From contig NZ_SLYW01000008.1 in NCBI RefSeq assembly GCF_004343585.1, positions 1 through 64,000 of the forward strand: 64,000 bases of DNA, read 5' to 3'. Both the position numbers and the translations under genes were made by a program. The notes beneath the pieces were generated by a model, which searched no databases, had not been told where the DNA came from, and saw nothing but the letters and a program-made list of their open reading frames with translations. Shown one piece after another: positions 1-8,451 of this stretch (the stretch's first letter is position 1; each line of letters opens with the position of its first letter). Source of the stretch: Neorhizobium sp. JUb45. Lineage in GTDB: Bacteria; Pseudomonadota; Alphaproteobacteria; Rhizobiales; Rhizobiaceae.

Positions 1-81
1 AGCATTCGCCAATCTTATGTAGGTTTCTTTAGAACGAAGGACATCGTCGCTAGCAGCGCCGCCGCCCTCGTCAGTGACCGG

Positions 82-111
82 GTTATAGTCCCCACAACTT
101 CCCCAAGTCAA
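82..111 (-). promoter_or_regulatory. Strong sigma70-type promoter, leftward (probable rRNA operon promoter)
   Basis: Read on the minus strand, a -35 box TTGACT (106-111) is followed after 18 bases by a -10 box TATAAC (82-87) and a GC-rich discriminator (CCGGTC). Near-consensus boxes with a GC-rich discriminator are typical of stringently controlled rRNA promoters in Rhizobiaceae. The transcript would leave the window at position 1, and the remaining 80 or so bases would be its leader. That it serves a 16S-23S-5S operon is inference from promoter quality and from the expected chromosomal position, about 57 kb from oriC. Confidence 0.6.
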
Positions 112-121
112 CACCAACTTC

Positions 122-142
122 GCAAAAATGTCATGTTTTTGC
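122..142. repeat. Inverted repeat with A/T tracts upstream of the leftward promoter
   Basis: Arms GCAAAAA (122-128) and TTTTTGC (136-142) are separated by 7 bases, about 10 bases upstream of the -35 box of the leftward promoter. The position fits an UP element or a nucleoid-protein site that boosts an rRNA promoter. It could also act on hrpB, which starts at 265 in the other direction. The role is inferred from position only. Confidence 0.4.
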
Positions 143-264
143 CGAGGAAATATCAGAACCCTTATTGCGCAGGGGATCTGGCTGCCAATTTTCGCCTAAG
201 GTTGCGTTTCTCCTCCTTCAACGGCATGTCTCAAGCCGTTGTGCCGTCCAGAAAGCCTTGAATA

Positions 265-2742
265 ATGTCAGCCATTCCGATTTCCGCCCCTATTCTGCCG
301 GCACTGCCGATCCGGGAAACCTTTCCGCAGATCACGGCAGCGCTTCGTGATGGCAATCGGGCCGTGCTTGCTGCTCCTCCTGGTGCAGGCAAGACGACAT
401 TGGTTCCCCTCCTCCTCCTCGACCAGCCTTGGTGCTCTGGCCGGATCATCCTGCTTGAACCGCGCAGACTGGCCGCCCGCGCGGCCGCCGGCCGCATGGC
501 TTTTCTTCTTGATCAGCAGGTCGGCGAGACCGTGGGTTACCGCATGCGTCTCGACAACCGCATGTCAGCACGCACGCGTATTGAAGTCGTGACGGAAGGC
601 GTTTTCGCCCGGATGGTTCTTGATGATCCGGAGCTGAGCGGTGTGTCGGCGGTTCTGTTCGACGAATTTCATGAACGATCGCTGGATGCGGATTTCGGCC
701 TTGCATTGGCACTCGACGTGCAGAACGGTTTGCGGGAGGATCTGCGCATTGTTGTTATGTCGGCCACGCTCGACATCGAGCGCATCAGCGAATTGCTGCA
801 GGGCGCGCCGATGATCCGGAGTGAGGGGCGCGCCTATCCTGTGGAGGTTCGCTACAGGGATCGCCCCGGCGACCAGCGTGTCGAAGACGCAATGGTAAAA
901 GCGATCGCCGAAAGCCATCGTGAGGAAACCGGTTCCATCCTTGCCTTTCTTCCCGGGCAGGCGGAAATCCTCAGAACGGCGGGGCGCCTCGAAGGCATGC
1001 TCGGCGCCGATACATCGATCGTACCATTGTTCGGCAATCTTTCGCAAAAAGAGCAGGACCTCGCCATCCGGCCGTCACCGCCAGGCAAACGCAAAGTGGT
1101 TTTGGCCACCTCGATCGCGGAAACGTCCATTACCATAGACGGCGTGCGGGTGGTGATCGATAGCGGCCAGCAGCGGCTTCCCGTCTTCGAGCCATCCACA
1201 GGGATCACCCGGCTGGAAACCACACGTGTCTCGCAGGCGGCGGCAGACCAGCGGGCCGGCCGTGCCGGGCGAACGGAACCGGGTATTGCGATCCGGCTCT
1301 GGCATCAGGGCCAAACCGCTGCAATGCCTGCCTTCGCGCCGGCGCAGATTCTCTCCAGCGATCTTTCCGGCATGGTGCTCGACATGGCGCATTGGGGTGT
1401 GCGTGACGCTTCCTCACTGGCATTTCTGGATCAGCCGCCGACACCGGCTCTTTTGGAGGCGCGGCAGCTGCTTCGTATGCTGGGTGCTCTCGATGCGACA
1501 GATGCACTGACGGCAAAAGGTCGGCTGATGCGGGAACTGGCTTTGCCGCCGCGGCTGGCCGCCATGGTGATATCGGCTGCTGAAGAGGGTCACGCCAGAC
1601 ATGCTTGTCGCATTGCCGTTTTGATGACTGAGCAGGGGCTGGGCGGCAATGGCATTGATCTGGAAGACCGGCTACGTCAGTTCGACCGGGAAAAAGGAGA
1701 GCGTGCCACAGCCGCACGGGGTCTGGCTGATCGATTGGCCAAATCGCTTCCCAAAGGCAAAGCCGGAGAGGATTCGGTCAGCATCGGCGCGTTGCTCCTT
1801 CACGCCTATCCGGATCGTGTCGCCATGCAGCGCGGCGGTCATGGGCGTTTCGTCATGGTGAACGGACGCGGCGCCGCACTACACGAAACAGAACGCCTTG
1901 CCGGAGCGCGCATGCTGGTCATTGCCGACCTGACGGGCCGGGCAGCGCAGGCCCGCGTGCTGGCCGCAGCCGAAGTGGATCGCGCCCAGGTCGAAGCGGA
2001 ACTCGCCTATATCATCGAACGCAAGGACGAGAATTTTTTCGATGCAGCCAGCCGGCAGACCCGCTCCCGACGCGTGGTCCGGATCGGAGCGGTGGTGCTG
2101 GAGGAATTGCCATTGCCGCGCCCGAGCGGGGCGGCGGCAGCACAAGCCCTGGCGGACGGCATCCGGCAGCTCGGATTGCAGGCTGTCGATTTCGGCAAGG
2201 ACGCTGCGCAATTGCGCGACCGGATCGGCTTCCTCCATCGGACGGTCGGTGCGCCCTGGCCAGACGTCAGCGACGACGCATTGCTTGCCCGGCTGGATGA
2301 ATGGTTCGTGCCTTTTCAACACGGCAGAAGCAGTTTTGGCTCCATCGATACCGGTGGTCTGAGCGAGGGCCTGCGCTCGCTGCTTGCCTATGAGATCCGC
2401 CAGGATCTTGGCCGTATGGCCCCAAGCCATTTCGAGGCGCCGACCGGCCAGCGGCACCCCATTCGTTACGATGGCGAGGAACCGGTGCTGACCATTCGGG
2501 TGCAGGAGCTTTTTGGACTGACGAAACACCCATCGGTGGCGGGTGGCCGCCTGCCGCTGCTGCTCGAACTGACATCGCCGGCACACAGACCCATTCAGAC
2601 CACGCGTGACCTGCCCGGCTTCTGGTCAGGCTCCTGGAAAGATGTCAGAGCTGATATGCGTGGCCGCTACCCCAGACACCCCTGGCCGGACGATCCGGCA
2701 GCAGCCGCGCCGACCAATCGGGCGAAACCACGCGGGACGTGA
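265..2742 (+). CDS. hrpB: ATP-dependent helicase HrpB (DEAH-box)
   Basis: An 825-residue DEAH/RHA-family helicase of the HrpB type. The Walker A motif GAGKTT is at residues 40-45, the Walker B/DEAH-equivalent DEFH at 133-136, a SAT motif near 165, and the motif VI-like QRAGRAGRTEPG near 330. The C-terminal half has the helicase-associated and HrpB C-terminal region, and length is usual for the family. HrpB is a presumed RNA helicase whose exact substrate is not established in most bacteria. Four bases separate its stop from actS, so the two are probably co-transcribed. The identification is firm and the biological role is not. Confidence 0.93.
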   Translation: MSAIPISAPILPALPIRETFPQITAALRDGNRAVLAAPPGAGKTTLVPLLLLDQPWCSGRIILLEPRRLAARAAAGRMAFLLDQQVGETVGYRMRLDNRMSARTRIEVVTEGVFARMVLDDPELSGVSAVLFDEFHERSLDADFGLALALDVQNGLREDLRIVVMSATLDIERISELLQGAPMIRSEGRAYPVEVRYRDRPGDQRVEDAMVKAIAESHREETGSILAFLPGQAEILRTAGRLEGMLGADTSIVPLFGNLSQKEQDLAIRPSPPGKRKVVLATSIAETSITIDGVRVVIDSGQQRLPVFEPSTGITRLETTRVSQAAADQRAGRAGRTEPGIAIRLWHQGQTAAMPAFAPAQILSSDLSGMVLDMAHWGVRDASSLAFLDQPPTPALLEARQLLRMLGALDATDALTAKGRLMRELALPPRLAAMVISAAEEGHARHACRIAVLMTEQGLGGNGIDLEDRLRQFDREKGERATAARGLADRLAKSLPKGKAGEDSVSIGALLLHAYPDRVAMQRGGHGRFVMVNGRGAALHETERLAGARMLVIADLTGRAAQARVLAAAEVDRAQVEAELAYIIERKDENFFDAASRQTRSRRVVRIGAVVLEELPLPRPSGAAAAQALADGIRQLGLQAVDFGKDAAQLRDRIGFLHRTVGAPWPDVSDDALLARLDEWFVPFQHGRSSFGSIDTGGLSEGLRSLLAYEIRQDLGRMAPSHFEAPTGQRHPIRYDGEEPVLTIRVQELFGLTKHPSVAGGRLPLLLELTSPAHRPIQTTRDLPGFWSGSWKDVRADMRGRYPRHPWPDDPAAAAPTNRAKPRGT

Positions 2743-2745
2743 ATA

Positions 2746-4059
2746 ATGAGCATTGCAGACAGATCTTCCCTCAGGCACGCGCAGTTCGGCGATACCAGCC
2801 GCCGTATTCGCCTGCAGACCCTTGTTCGGTTGCGGTGGCTTGCCGTTGCCGGCCAGACCGTTACCGTGCTGATCGTTTGGCAGTTTTTGCATTTTCCCTT
2901 GCCGATCATGGGAGCGCTCATCCTGATCGCTGCACTTGCGGCTGCAAATCTCTTTCTTTCCTACCGCTTTGGGCCGACGCATCGGCTTGACCCCGCCGCC
3001 GCATTCGCTTTGCTGGGCTTTGACCTTCTTCAGATGGCCGGCCTTCTGTTCATTACCGGAGGGCTTGCCAATCCGTTCGCGCCGCTGATCTGCGTGCCCG
3101 TCATCATCTCGTTCGCATCACAGCCGCTGGTTCCCTCGCTGGCCCTGCTGGTTTTTGCCGTCCTGTGCACGACGATACTGGTTTTCACGCCCTATCCGGT
3201 GCCGTGGTATGCGGATCACGCGCTGACTGTCGAACCGGTCATGCAGCTGGGCGTCTGGTGCGCCATTGCATCGATGATGTCGTTTGCTGCCTTCTACGCC
3301 TATCGCGTATCGCATGAAGCCACCCAGCTTGCCGATGCGCTGGCGGCGACCGAACTCGTTCTGGAGCGCGAAAAACATCTGTCGCAACTCGATGGACTGG
3401 CCGCCGCTGCCGCGCACGAACTGGGAACACCGCTGGCGACCATCACGGTGGTCGCCAAGGAAATGCAGCGGGAACTCGGCAATGATGAAAGATACGCAGA
3501 GGACGTGGCACTTTTGCGCAGCCAAAGTGAGCGCTGCCGCGATATTCTGAGGCGCCTCACATCGCTTTCCACCGATGACGAGGAACATATGCGGCGCCTG
3601 CCGCTATCCTCCCTCATAGAAGAAGTGACCGCGCCGCACCGGCAATTCGACATCAGCATCAAGCTGGTGGAAAAGACACCGCGCCACGGCGAGCCAGTCG
3701 GCAATCGCAATGCCGGCATTCTTTACGGCCTGGGCAATCTCATCGAAAATGCGGTCGATTATGCGCATAGCACGGTCACTCTCACGGTTGAGCATGACGC
3801 AGAGAAGGTGGCTGTGACCATAGAAGACGATGGCCAGGGCTTTGCACCTGATGTGCTGCTCAGGATCGGCGAGCCCTATATGAGCAGCAGGCCGACCTCG
3901 CAGGATCGTGCCGGCGGCCTGGGGCTGGGCCTGTTCATTGCGAAAACGCTATTGGAACGTTCCGGTGCCACACTGCGCTTCGGCAACTGGCAGGCAGATG
4001 GAAGCGGCGCCCGTGTTCAAATCGAATGGCCGCGCTGGCGTATGGAAGCAGATCAATGA
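2746..4059 (+). CDS. actS: Redox-sensing histidine kinase ActS (RegB/PrrB family)
   Basis: A 437-residue membrane sensor kinase. About six hydrophobic segments occupy residues 25-190, with the RegB-type heptapeptide GGLANPF in the membrane region. The H-box AAAHELGTPL has phospho-acceptor His224, and the N/G-box ATPase domain covers about 310-430 (DDGQGF, GGLGLGLFIAKTL). Cys264 in SERCRDIL matches the redox-active cysteine of RegB. In this family the kinase phosphorylates ActR/RegA according to the redox state of the quinone pool, controlling carbon, nitrogen and acid-tolerance genes. It lies directly behind hrpB and 102 bases ahead of its partner actR. Confidence 0.93.
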   Translation: MSIADRSSLRHAQFGDTSRRIRLQTLVRLRWLAVAGQTVTVLIVWQFLHFPLPIMGALILIAALAAANLFLSYRFGPTHRLDPAAAFALLGFDLLQMAGLLFITGGLANPFAPLICVPVIISFASQPLVPSLALLVFAVLCTTILVFTPYPVPWYADHALTVEPVMQLGVWCAIASMMSFAAFYAYRVSHEATQLADALAATELVLEREKHLSQLDGLAAAAAHELGTPLATITVVAKEMQRELGNDERYAEDVALLRSQSERCRDILRRLTSLSTDDEEHMRRLPLSSLIEEVTAPHRQFDISIKLVEKTPRHGEPVGNRNAGILYGLGNLIENAVDYAHSTVTLTVEHDAEKVAVTIEDDGQGFAPDVLLRIGEPYMSSRPTSQDRAGGLGLGLFIAKTLLERSGATLRFGNWQADGSGARVQIEWPRWRMEADQ

Positions 4060-4161
4060 GTGCTGATCGGGATGCGGGTAAAGTGACTTTACCGATCGGC
4101 TGCAAAAGACGATAACGGGCGCATTAAACAGTGGGCAAGACGGCCTGCGGAGACGAAAATT

Positions 4162-4743
4162 ATGATTGCAGACAGGAATGAGCCTCACGGCACTTTGGAT
4201 ACGGCAGATTATATCGGGCCCGATGCATCGCTTCTGATCGTTGATGACGACGGTCCGTTTCTGAGGCGTCTGGCACGCGCCATGGAGACCCGCGGCTTCG
4301 AAGTGGAAGTAGCGGAATCCGTCACCGAAGGCATAGCAAAGTCAAAAATCCGGCCACCGAAATATGCGGTCGTCGACCTGAGGCTCGGCGATGGCAACGG
4401 CCTCGATGTCATCGAAGCGATCCGCGAAAGCCGCACGGACACGCGCGTGATCATGCTGACCGGTTATGGCAACATCGCCACCGCGGTGACCGCCGTGAAG
4501 CTCGGTGCTGTCGATTATCTTTCGAAGCCGGCGGATGCGGACGAGGTTTTCAACGCGCTGACCCAACGGCCGGGCGAAAAAGCCGACGTGCCGGAAAATC
4601 CGATGTCGGCTGATCGTGTACGCTGGGAGCATATCCAGCGCGTGTACGAAATGTGCGAACGCAACGTTTCCGAAACGGCACGGCGCCTCAACATGCACCG
4701 CCGCACCTTGCAGCGCATTCTGGCAAAGCGCGCACCAAAATAG
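4162..4743 (+). CDS. actR: Response regulator ActR (RegA/PrrA family)
   Basis: A 193-residue two-domain regulator. The receiver domain (about 20-135) has acidic residues in LLIVDDDGPF, phospho-acceptor Asp72 in VVDLRLGDGNGL, and Lys in DYLSKPAD. A proline-containing linker leads to a Fis-type helix-turn-helix at the C-terminus (VSETARRLNMHRRTLQRIL), which is nearly invariant in RegA/PrrA/ActR proteins. It is the cognate regulator of the adjacent ActS and acts on redox-, nitrogen- and acid-responsive promoters. The 102-base gap after actS may hold its own promoter, but I could not recognise one. Confidence 0.94.
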   Translation: MIADRNEPHGTLDTADYIGPDASLLIVDDDGPFLRRLARAMETRGFEVEVAESVTEGIAKSKIRPPKYAVVDLRLGDGNGLDVIEAIRESRTDTRVIMLTGYGNIATAVTAVKLGAVDYLSKPADADEVFNALTQRPGEKADVPENPMSADRVRWEHIQRVYEMCERNVSETARRLNMHRRTLQRILAKRAPK

Positions 4744-4744
4744 G

Positions 4745-5233
4745 TCAGAGTTCGTCGAAGGACTTGCCGGTCGCCCATTCCGCCATCATCAGGCGCTGGG
4801 CGGCGGCGCGTGCAAAATTCAGCATGACCGATTTTCGGGTCGCCGGCGGCAGCCGGTGCTCCGGCGCTTCGCGCAGCATATGGCTGCCGTAGCCATCCGA
4901 CAGAAACAGACCGCAATCCTCGGGAAAAATATCGAGCGGCACATCCTTGTGCGTGGCGAAAAAAAGCCGATCGCAGTGAAGCCGATAGTCCGGCCATTTG
5001 CGATCGATGCGAAAATCCTCGATCGACGTCTTGATTTCAACGATCCAGATTTCGCCCTTCTCCGATACGCTGATCAGGTCTGCGCGGCGACCGCTTGCAA
5101 GCGTCAGCTCAGGGACAATTGCGTGGCGCATATCGTTGAGGAGAATCTGGACCCCTCGACGAACCATCATGGCCCGCGCGGACTGCCGCCCGTCCAAAAG
5201 CGGATTGTCGTTTCCTATGCTGACAATGGTCAT
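4745..5233 (-). CDS. mmcB: MmcB-family DNA repair protein (putative PD-(D/E)XK nuclease)
   Basis: A 162-residue protein from the ATG at 5233. A longer frame from a TTG at 5263 has no better ribosome site. The central block GRRADLISVSEKGEIWIVEIK carries the D...ExK arrangement of PD-(D/E)XK nucleases (Asp in RADL, Glu and Lys in VEIK). MmcB is named after mitomycin C sensitivity in Caulobacter and is widespread in alphaproteobacteria. Its biochemical activity is not established. It converges on actR with one base between the stop codons. Confidence 0.8.
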   Translation of the reverse strand: MTIVSIGNDNPLLDGRQSARAMMVRRGVQILLNDMRHAIVPELTLASGRRADLISVSEKGEIWIVEIKTSIEDFRIDRKWPDYRLHCDRLFFATHKDVPLDIFPEDCGLFLSDGYGSHMLREAPEHRLPPATRKSVMLNFARAAAQRLMMAEWATGKSFDEL

Positions 5234-5424
5234 GGATATCGATCGCGGATCCCGTCGGCCCAACCCGGCAATGTTGCAAAAAAGACAATGGTTTTTTCAA
5301 TTGTGCAATAGCGAAGCCGTAGCGCATCGCAGCTCTTGCAAAGCCTAATGTAATGGCAAATAACCGCTGATCAAAGGTGAGCGTTTCATCTTCAGTTCAC
5401 AATCTTCATTTCCAAGAGAAATCC

Positions 5425-6096
5425 ATGCGCATCCGCACCAGCATGATCGCGTCCGGCCTGGCCCTTTTGGCCCTGGCAGGCTGCTCCACGACGTCCGAAA
5501 CCAAGGTTGCAACGAACGCTCCGGCGACCGTCGAGACTTCGGAAATTTTCACGGATTCCTATAACAGCGTGACCGATAACGGTTACACGCTGCCGGCAAT
5601 CCCGATCAGCCGTCTGGACAAGAAATTCCATCGCCAGATCGTCAGCTTCGACACGGCCGAGCGTCCCGGCACGATCATCGTGAACACGCGCGAGCGCTTC
5701 CTCTATTACATCCTGCCACGCGGCAAGGCCGTTCGTTACGGCATTGGCGTCGGAAAGCAGGGCTTTGCCTGGGCTGGTGAAGCCTATGTCGCCTGGAAGC
5801 AGGAATGGCCGACCTGGCATCCGCCGAAGGAAATGGCGGTTCGCAAGCCGGACATCGCGAAATATGTGGAATCCGGCATGGGTCCAGGCCTCAACAACCC
5901 GCTCGGCGCACGCGCCATGTACCTTTTCAACGAAAAGGGTCAGGACACGCTGTTCCGCCTGCACGGCACGCCGGAATGGGCCTCGATCGGTACGGCCGCG
6001 TCCTCGGGATGCATTCGAATGATCAACCAGGACGTTATCGATCTCTATCGCCGGGTTCTGCCCGGCCGGCAGACCAAGGTCGTTGTCATTCAGTAA
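5425..6096 (+). CDS. L,D-transpeptidase lipoprotein (YkuD domain)
   Basis: A 223-residue protein from the ATG at 5425, preceded by AAGAGAA. An in-frame start at 5377 would put 16 residues ahead of the signal peptide and is unlikely. The N-terminus is a lipoprotein signal with lipobox LAGC (Cys20). The YkuD domain (about 90-223) ends in the signature HGTPEWAS...SSGCIRM with catalytic Cys196. Such enzymes make 3-3 peptidoglycan cross-links or attach outer-membrane proteins to peptidoglycan in the periplasm. Which reaction this one performs cannot be told from sequence. A rho-independent terminator follows. Confidence 0.9.
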   Translation: MRIRTSMIASGLALLALAGCSTTSETKVATNAPATVETSEIFTDSYNSVTDNGYTLPAIPISRLDKKFHRQIVSFDTAERPGTIIVNTRERFLYYILPRGKAVRYGIGVGKQGFAWAGEAYVAWKQEWPTWHPPKEMAVRKPDIAKYVESGMGPGLNNPLGARAMYLFNEKGQDTLFRLHGTPEWASIGTAASSGCIRMINQDVIDLYRRVLPGRQTKVVVIQ

Positions 6097-6116
6097 TCTG
6101 AAATCCCAAACATAGG

Positions 6117-6148
6117 AAAAGGCGGCTAGAGACATCGGCCGCCTTTTT
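6117..6148 (+). terminator. Rho-independent terminator after the L,D-transpeptidase gene
   Basis: GGCGGC (6121-6126) and GCCGCC (6138-6143) form a GC-rich stem with an 11-base loop, flanked by AAAA on the left and TTTTT (6144-6148) on the right. It ends the rightward transcript. The left A tract also allows some function for the leftward glcB transcript. Confidence 0.8.
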
Positions 6149-6180
6149 CGTTTTCAACATCAGTGCGATTACAGTCGCAG

Positions 6181-8361
6181 TCAGCCGAGCTTCGCCTTCA
6201 ATTCCAGCCGCCTGCGATGAAGTACCGGCTCGGTATAACCATTCGGCTGCTCGCGCCCCTTGAGCACCAGATCCAGAGCCGCGCGGAAGGCGATGGAATT
6301 TTCGAAGTTGGCTGCCATCGGCGTGTAAAGCGGGTCGCCGGCATTTTGCTCATCGACGGTCTTGGCCATGCGTTTCATCGTCTCAACGATCTGGTCTTCG
6401 CTCACCACCTTGTGGTGCAGCCAGTTGGCCATGTGCTGGGCGGAAATGCGCAGCGTCGCGCGGTCTTCCATCAGGCCGACATTGTTGATGTCGGGAACCT
6501 TGGAGCAGCCGACGCCGTGGTCAATCCAGCGCACCACATAACCGAGAATGCCCTGCGCATTGTTGTCCAGCTCGCGCTGGATTTCTTCCGGTGTCCAGTT
6601 CGGACGCGGCGCCACCGGCACCGACAGGATATCCGCGATTTTTGCCCGGGTTCTGCCCTTCAGGCTGTTCTGCACAGCCGCGACATCGACCGTGTGGTAA
6701 TGCGTGGCATGCAACGTTGCCGCCGTAGGAGACGGCACCCAGGCGGTATTGGCGCCCGCTTTCGGATGGCCGATCTTCTGCTCCAGCATTGCCGCCATCA
6801 GATCCGGCATCGCCCACATGCCCTTGCCGATCTGCGCATGGCCGGACAGGCCGCATTCGAGGCCGATATCGACATTCCAGTTTTCGTAAGCCGCGATCCA
6901 GGCAGCCTGTTTCATGTCGCCCTTGCGGATCATCGGGCCGGCTTCCATGGACGTATGGATTTCGTCGCCGGTACGATCGAGAAAGCCGGTATTGATGAAG
7001 ACGACCCGATCCTTGGCGGCGCGAATGGACTCCTTGAGGTTGACGGTGGTGCGCCGCTCCTCATCCATAATGCCCATCTTGATGGTGTTGACCGCCATGC
7101 CGAGCAGCGTTTCGACACGACCAAAAATCTCGGCGGCGAAGGCAACTTCCTCCGGCCCATGCATCTTCGGCTTGACGACATACATGGAGCCGAGCCGGGA
7201 ATTTTTTCGCCTGCCGTTCGGCCCGATATCGTGAAGGGCGATCAGCGCCGTCACCACCGCATCCATGATGCCTTCCGGCACTTCTGCGCCGTCCCGGTCC
7301 AGAATGGCCGGGTTGGTCATCAGGTGGCCGACATTGCGCACCAGCATCAGCGAGCGGCATTTGAGTTCGAAGGTCGAGCCATCCGGCGCGGTATAGTCCA
7401 GATCCGGGTTGAGCTTGCGGGTAAATGATTTACCGCCCTTCAAAACCTCTTCGGTCAGATCGCCTTTCATCAGACCGAGCCAGTTGCGGTAAACGACGAC
7501 CTTGTCCTCGGCATCAACCGCGGCAATGGAATCCTCGCAGTCCATGATCGTGGTGATCGCCGATTCGGCCCATACATCCGAGATATGCGCCGCATCGTCC
7601 TTGCCGATGGCGGTTGTCGCATCGATCAGGATCTCGACATGCAGATTGTTCTTCTTCAGGAGGATCTGCGTCGGCGCAGCTGGTTCGCCGAGATAGCCGG
7701 TAAACTGCGACGGATCGCTCAAGCCCGTCACCTGTCCATCGGTCAGCGTGAAGAACAGTGCAGCCGATTCGACCCTGAATGATGCCGCATCCGTCCAACT
7801 GGCGCCCGACAGAGGTGCAGATTGATCGAGGAAATCCCGAACCCAGGCGATGACCTTGCTGCCGCGAACGGGATTGTAACCCTTGCCGTCCCCTTGGCCT
7901 TTTTCAGCGCCGTCAGCCTCCGGAATGGCGTCCGTGCCGTAGAGCGCGTCGTAAAGCGATCCCCAACGGGCATTCGCGGCGTTTAGAGCGTAACGCGCAT
8001 TCATCACCGGCACGACAAGCTGCGGGCCGGCAATGCCGGCGATTTCCGGATCAACATTTTTGGTCGAAACCGAAAAATCCGGGCCCTCCGGCAGAAGATA
8101 ACCGATCTCACGCAGGAAAGCCTCGTAGGCGGCCATGTCGGTGGGAGCACGGTTCTGGCGGTACCAGTCGTCAAGCTTCAGCTGGAACGCATCGCGCTTT
8201 GTCAGCAGATCGCGATTTTTCGGTGCGAGATCATGAACGATCTGCGAGAAACCTTCGAAAAACCGATCTGCATCGACGCCCGTTCCCGGCAGCGCGTCAT
8301 CGACCAGAAACCTGTGCAGCCCAGAATCGATCTGAAGTCCGTATGCGTCGATTCTGGTCAT
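6181..8361 (-). CDS. glcB: Malate synthase G
   Basis: A 726-residue malate synthase G starting at the ATG at 8361, which has a clear GGGAGG ribosome site. The frame continues 8 codons upstream to 8385 without one. It condenses glyoxylate and acetyl-CoA to malate in the glyoxylate bypass. Family blocks are present, including DCEDSIAAVDAEDK, NWLGLMKGDL, the GSMYVVKPKMHGPEEV region and NTGFLDRTGDEIHTSMEAGP. Length fits the long monomeric G isoform. No isocitrate lyase lies nearby, so in this organism the bypass genes are split or the enzyme serves glycolate/glyoxylate assimilation. Confidence 0.97.
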   Translation of the reverse strand: MTRIDAYGLQIDSGLHRFLVDDALPGTGVDADRFFEGFSQIVHDLAPKNRDLLTKRDAFQLKLDDWYRQNRAPTDMAAYEAFLREIGYLLPEGPDFSVSTKNVDPEIAGIAGPQLVVPVMNARYALNAANARWGSLYDALYGTDAIPEADGAEKGQGDGKGYNPVRGSKVIAWVRDFLDQSAPLSGASWTDAASFRVESAALFFTLTDGQVTGLSDPSQFTGYLGEPAAPTQILLKKNNLHVEILIDATTAIGKDDAAHISDVWAESAITTIMDCEDSIAAVDAEDKVVVYRNWLGLMKGDLTEEVLKGGKSFTRKLNPDLDYTAPDGSTFELKCRSLMLVRNVGHLMTNPAILDRDGAEVPEGIMDAVVTALIALHDIGPNGRRKNSRLGSMYVVKPKMHGPEEVAFAAEIFGRVETLLGMAVNTIKMGIMDEERRTTVNLKESIRAAKDRVVFINTGFLDRTGDEIHTSMEAGPMIRKGDMKQAAWIAAYENWNVDIGLECGLSGHAQIGKGMWAMPDLMAAMLEQKIGHPKAGANTAWVPSPTAATLHATHYHTVDVAAVQNSLKGRTRAKIADILSVPVAPRPNWTPEEIQRELDNNAQGILGYVVRWIDHGVGCSKVPDINNVGLMEDRATLRISAQHMANWLHHKVVSEDQIVETMKRMAKTVDEQNAGDPLYTPMAANFENSIAFRAALDLVLKGREQPNGYTEPVLHRRRLELKAKLG

Positions 8362-8451
8362 CGCTGCCTCCCTTGATATCTGCAATGCTCACAACACTTT
8401 GCCTGTGGCGAGAGGATAGTCAACGGTCACGGGTTCAAACGATAGTCTCGT

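Noticed and set aside
1..113. An open minus-strand frame from a TTG through the left edge
   Set aside because: Its start codon is the -35 box of a near-consensus promoter and it has no ribosome site; a non-coding leader is more likely.
1225..1240. CACGTG inside hrpB (and similar hexamers within pckA, chvG and rho)
   Set aside because: Only the hexamer core matches; the flanks do not resemble parS.
6163..7428. A 421-codon plus-strand frame opposite glcB
   Set aside because: Antisense shadow with no motif.
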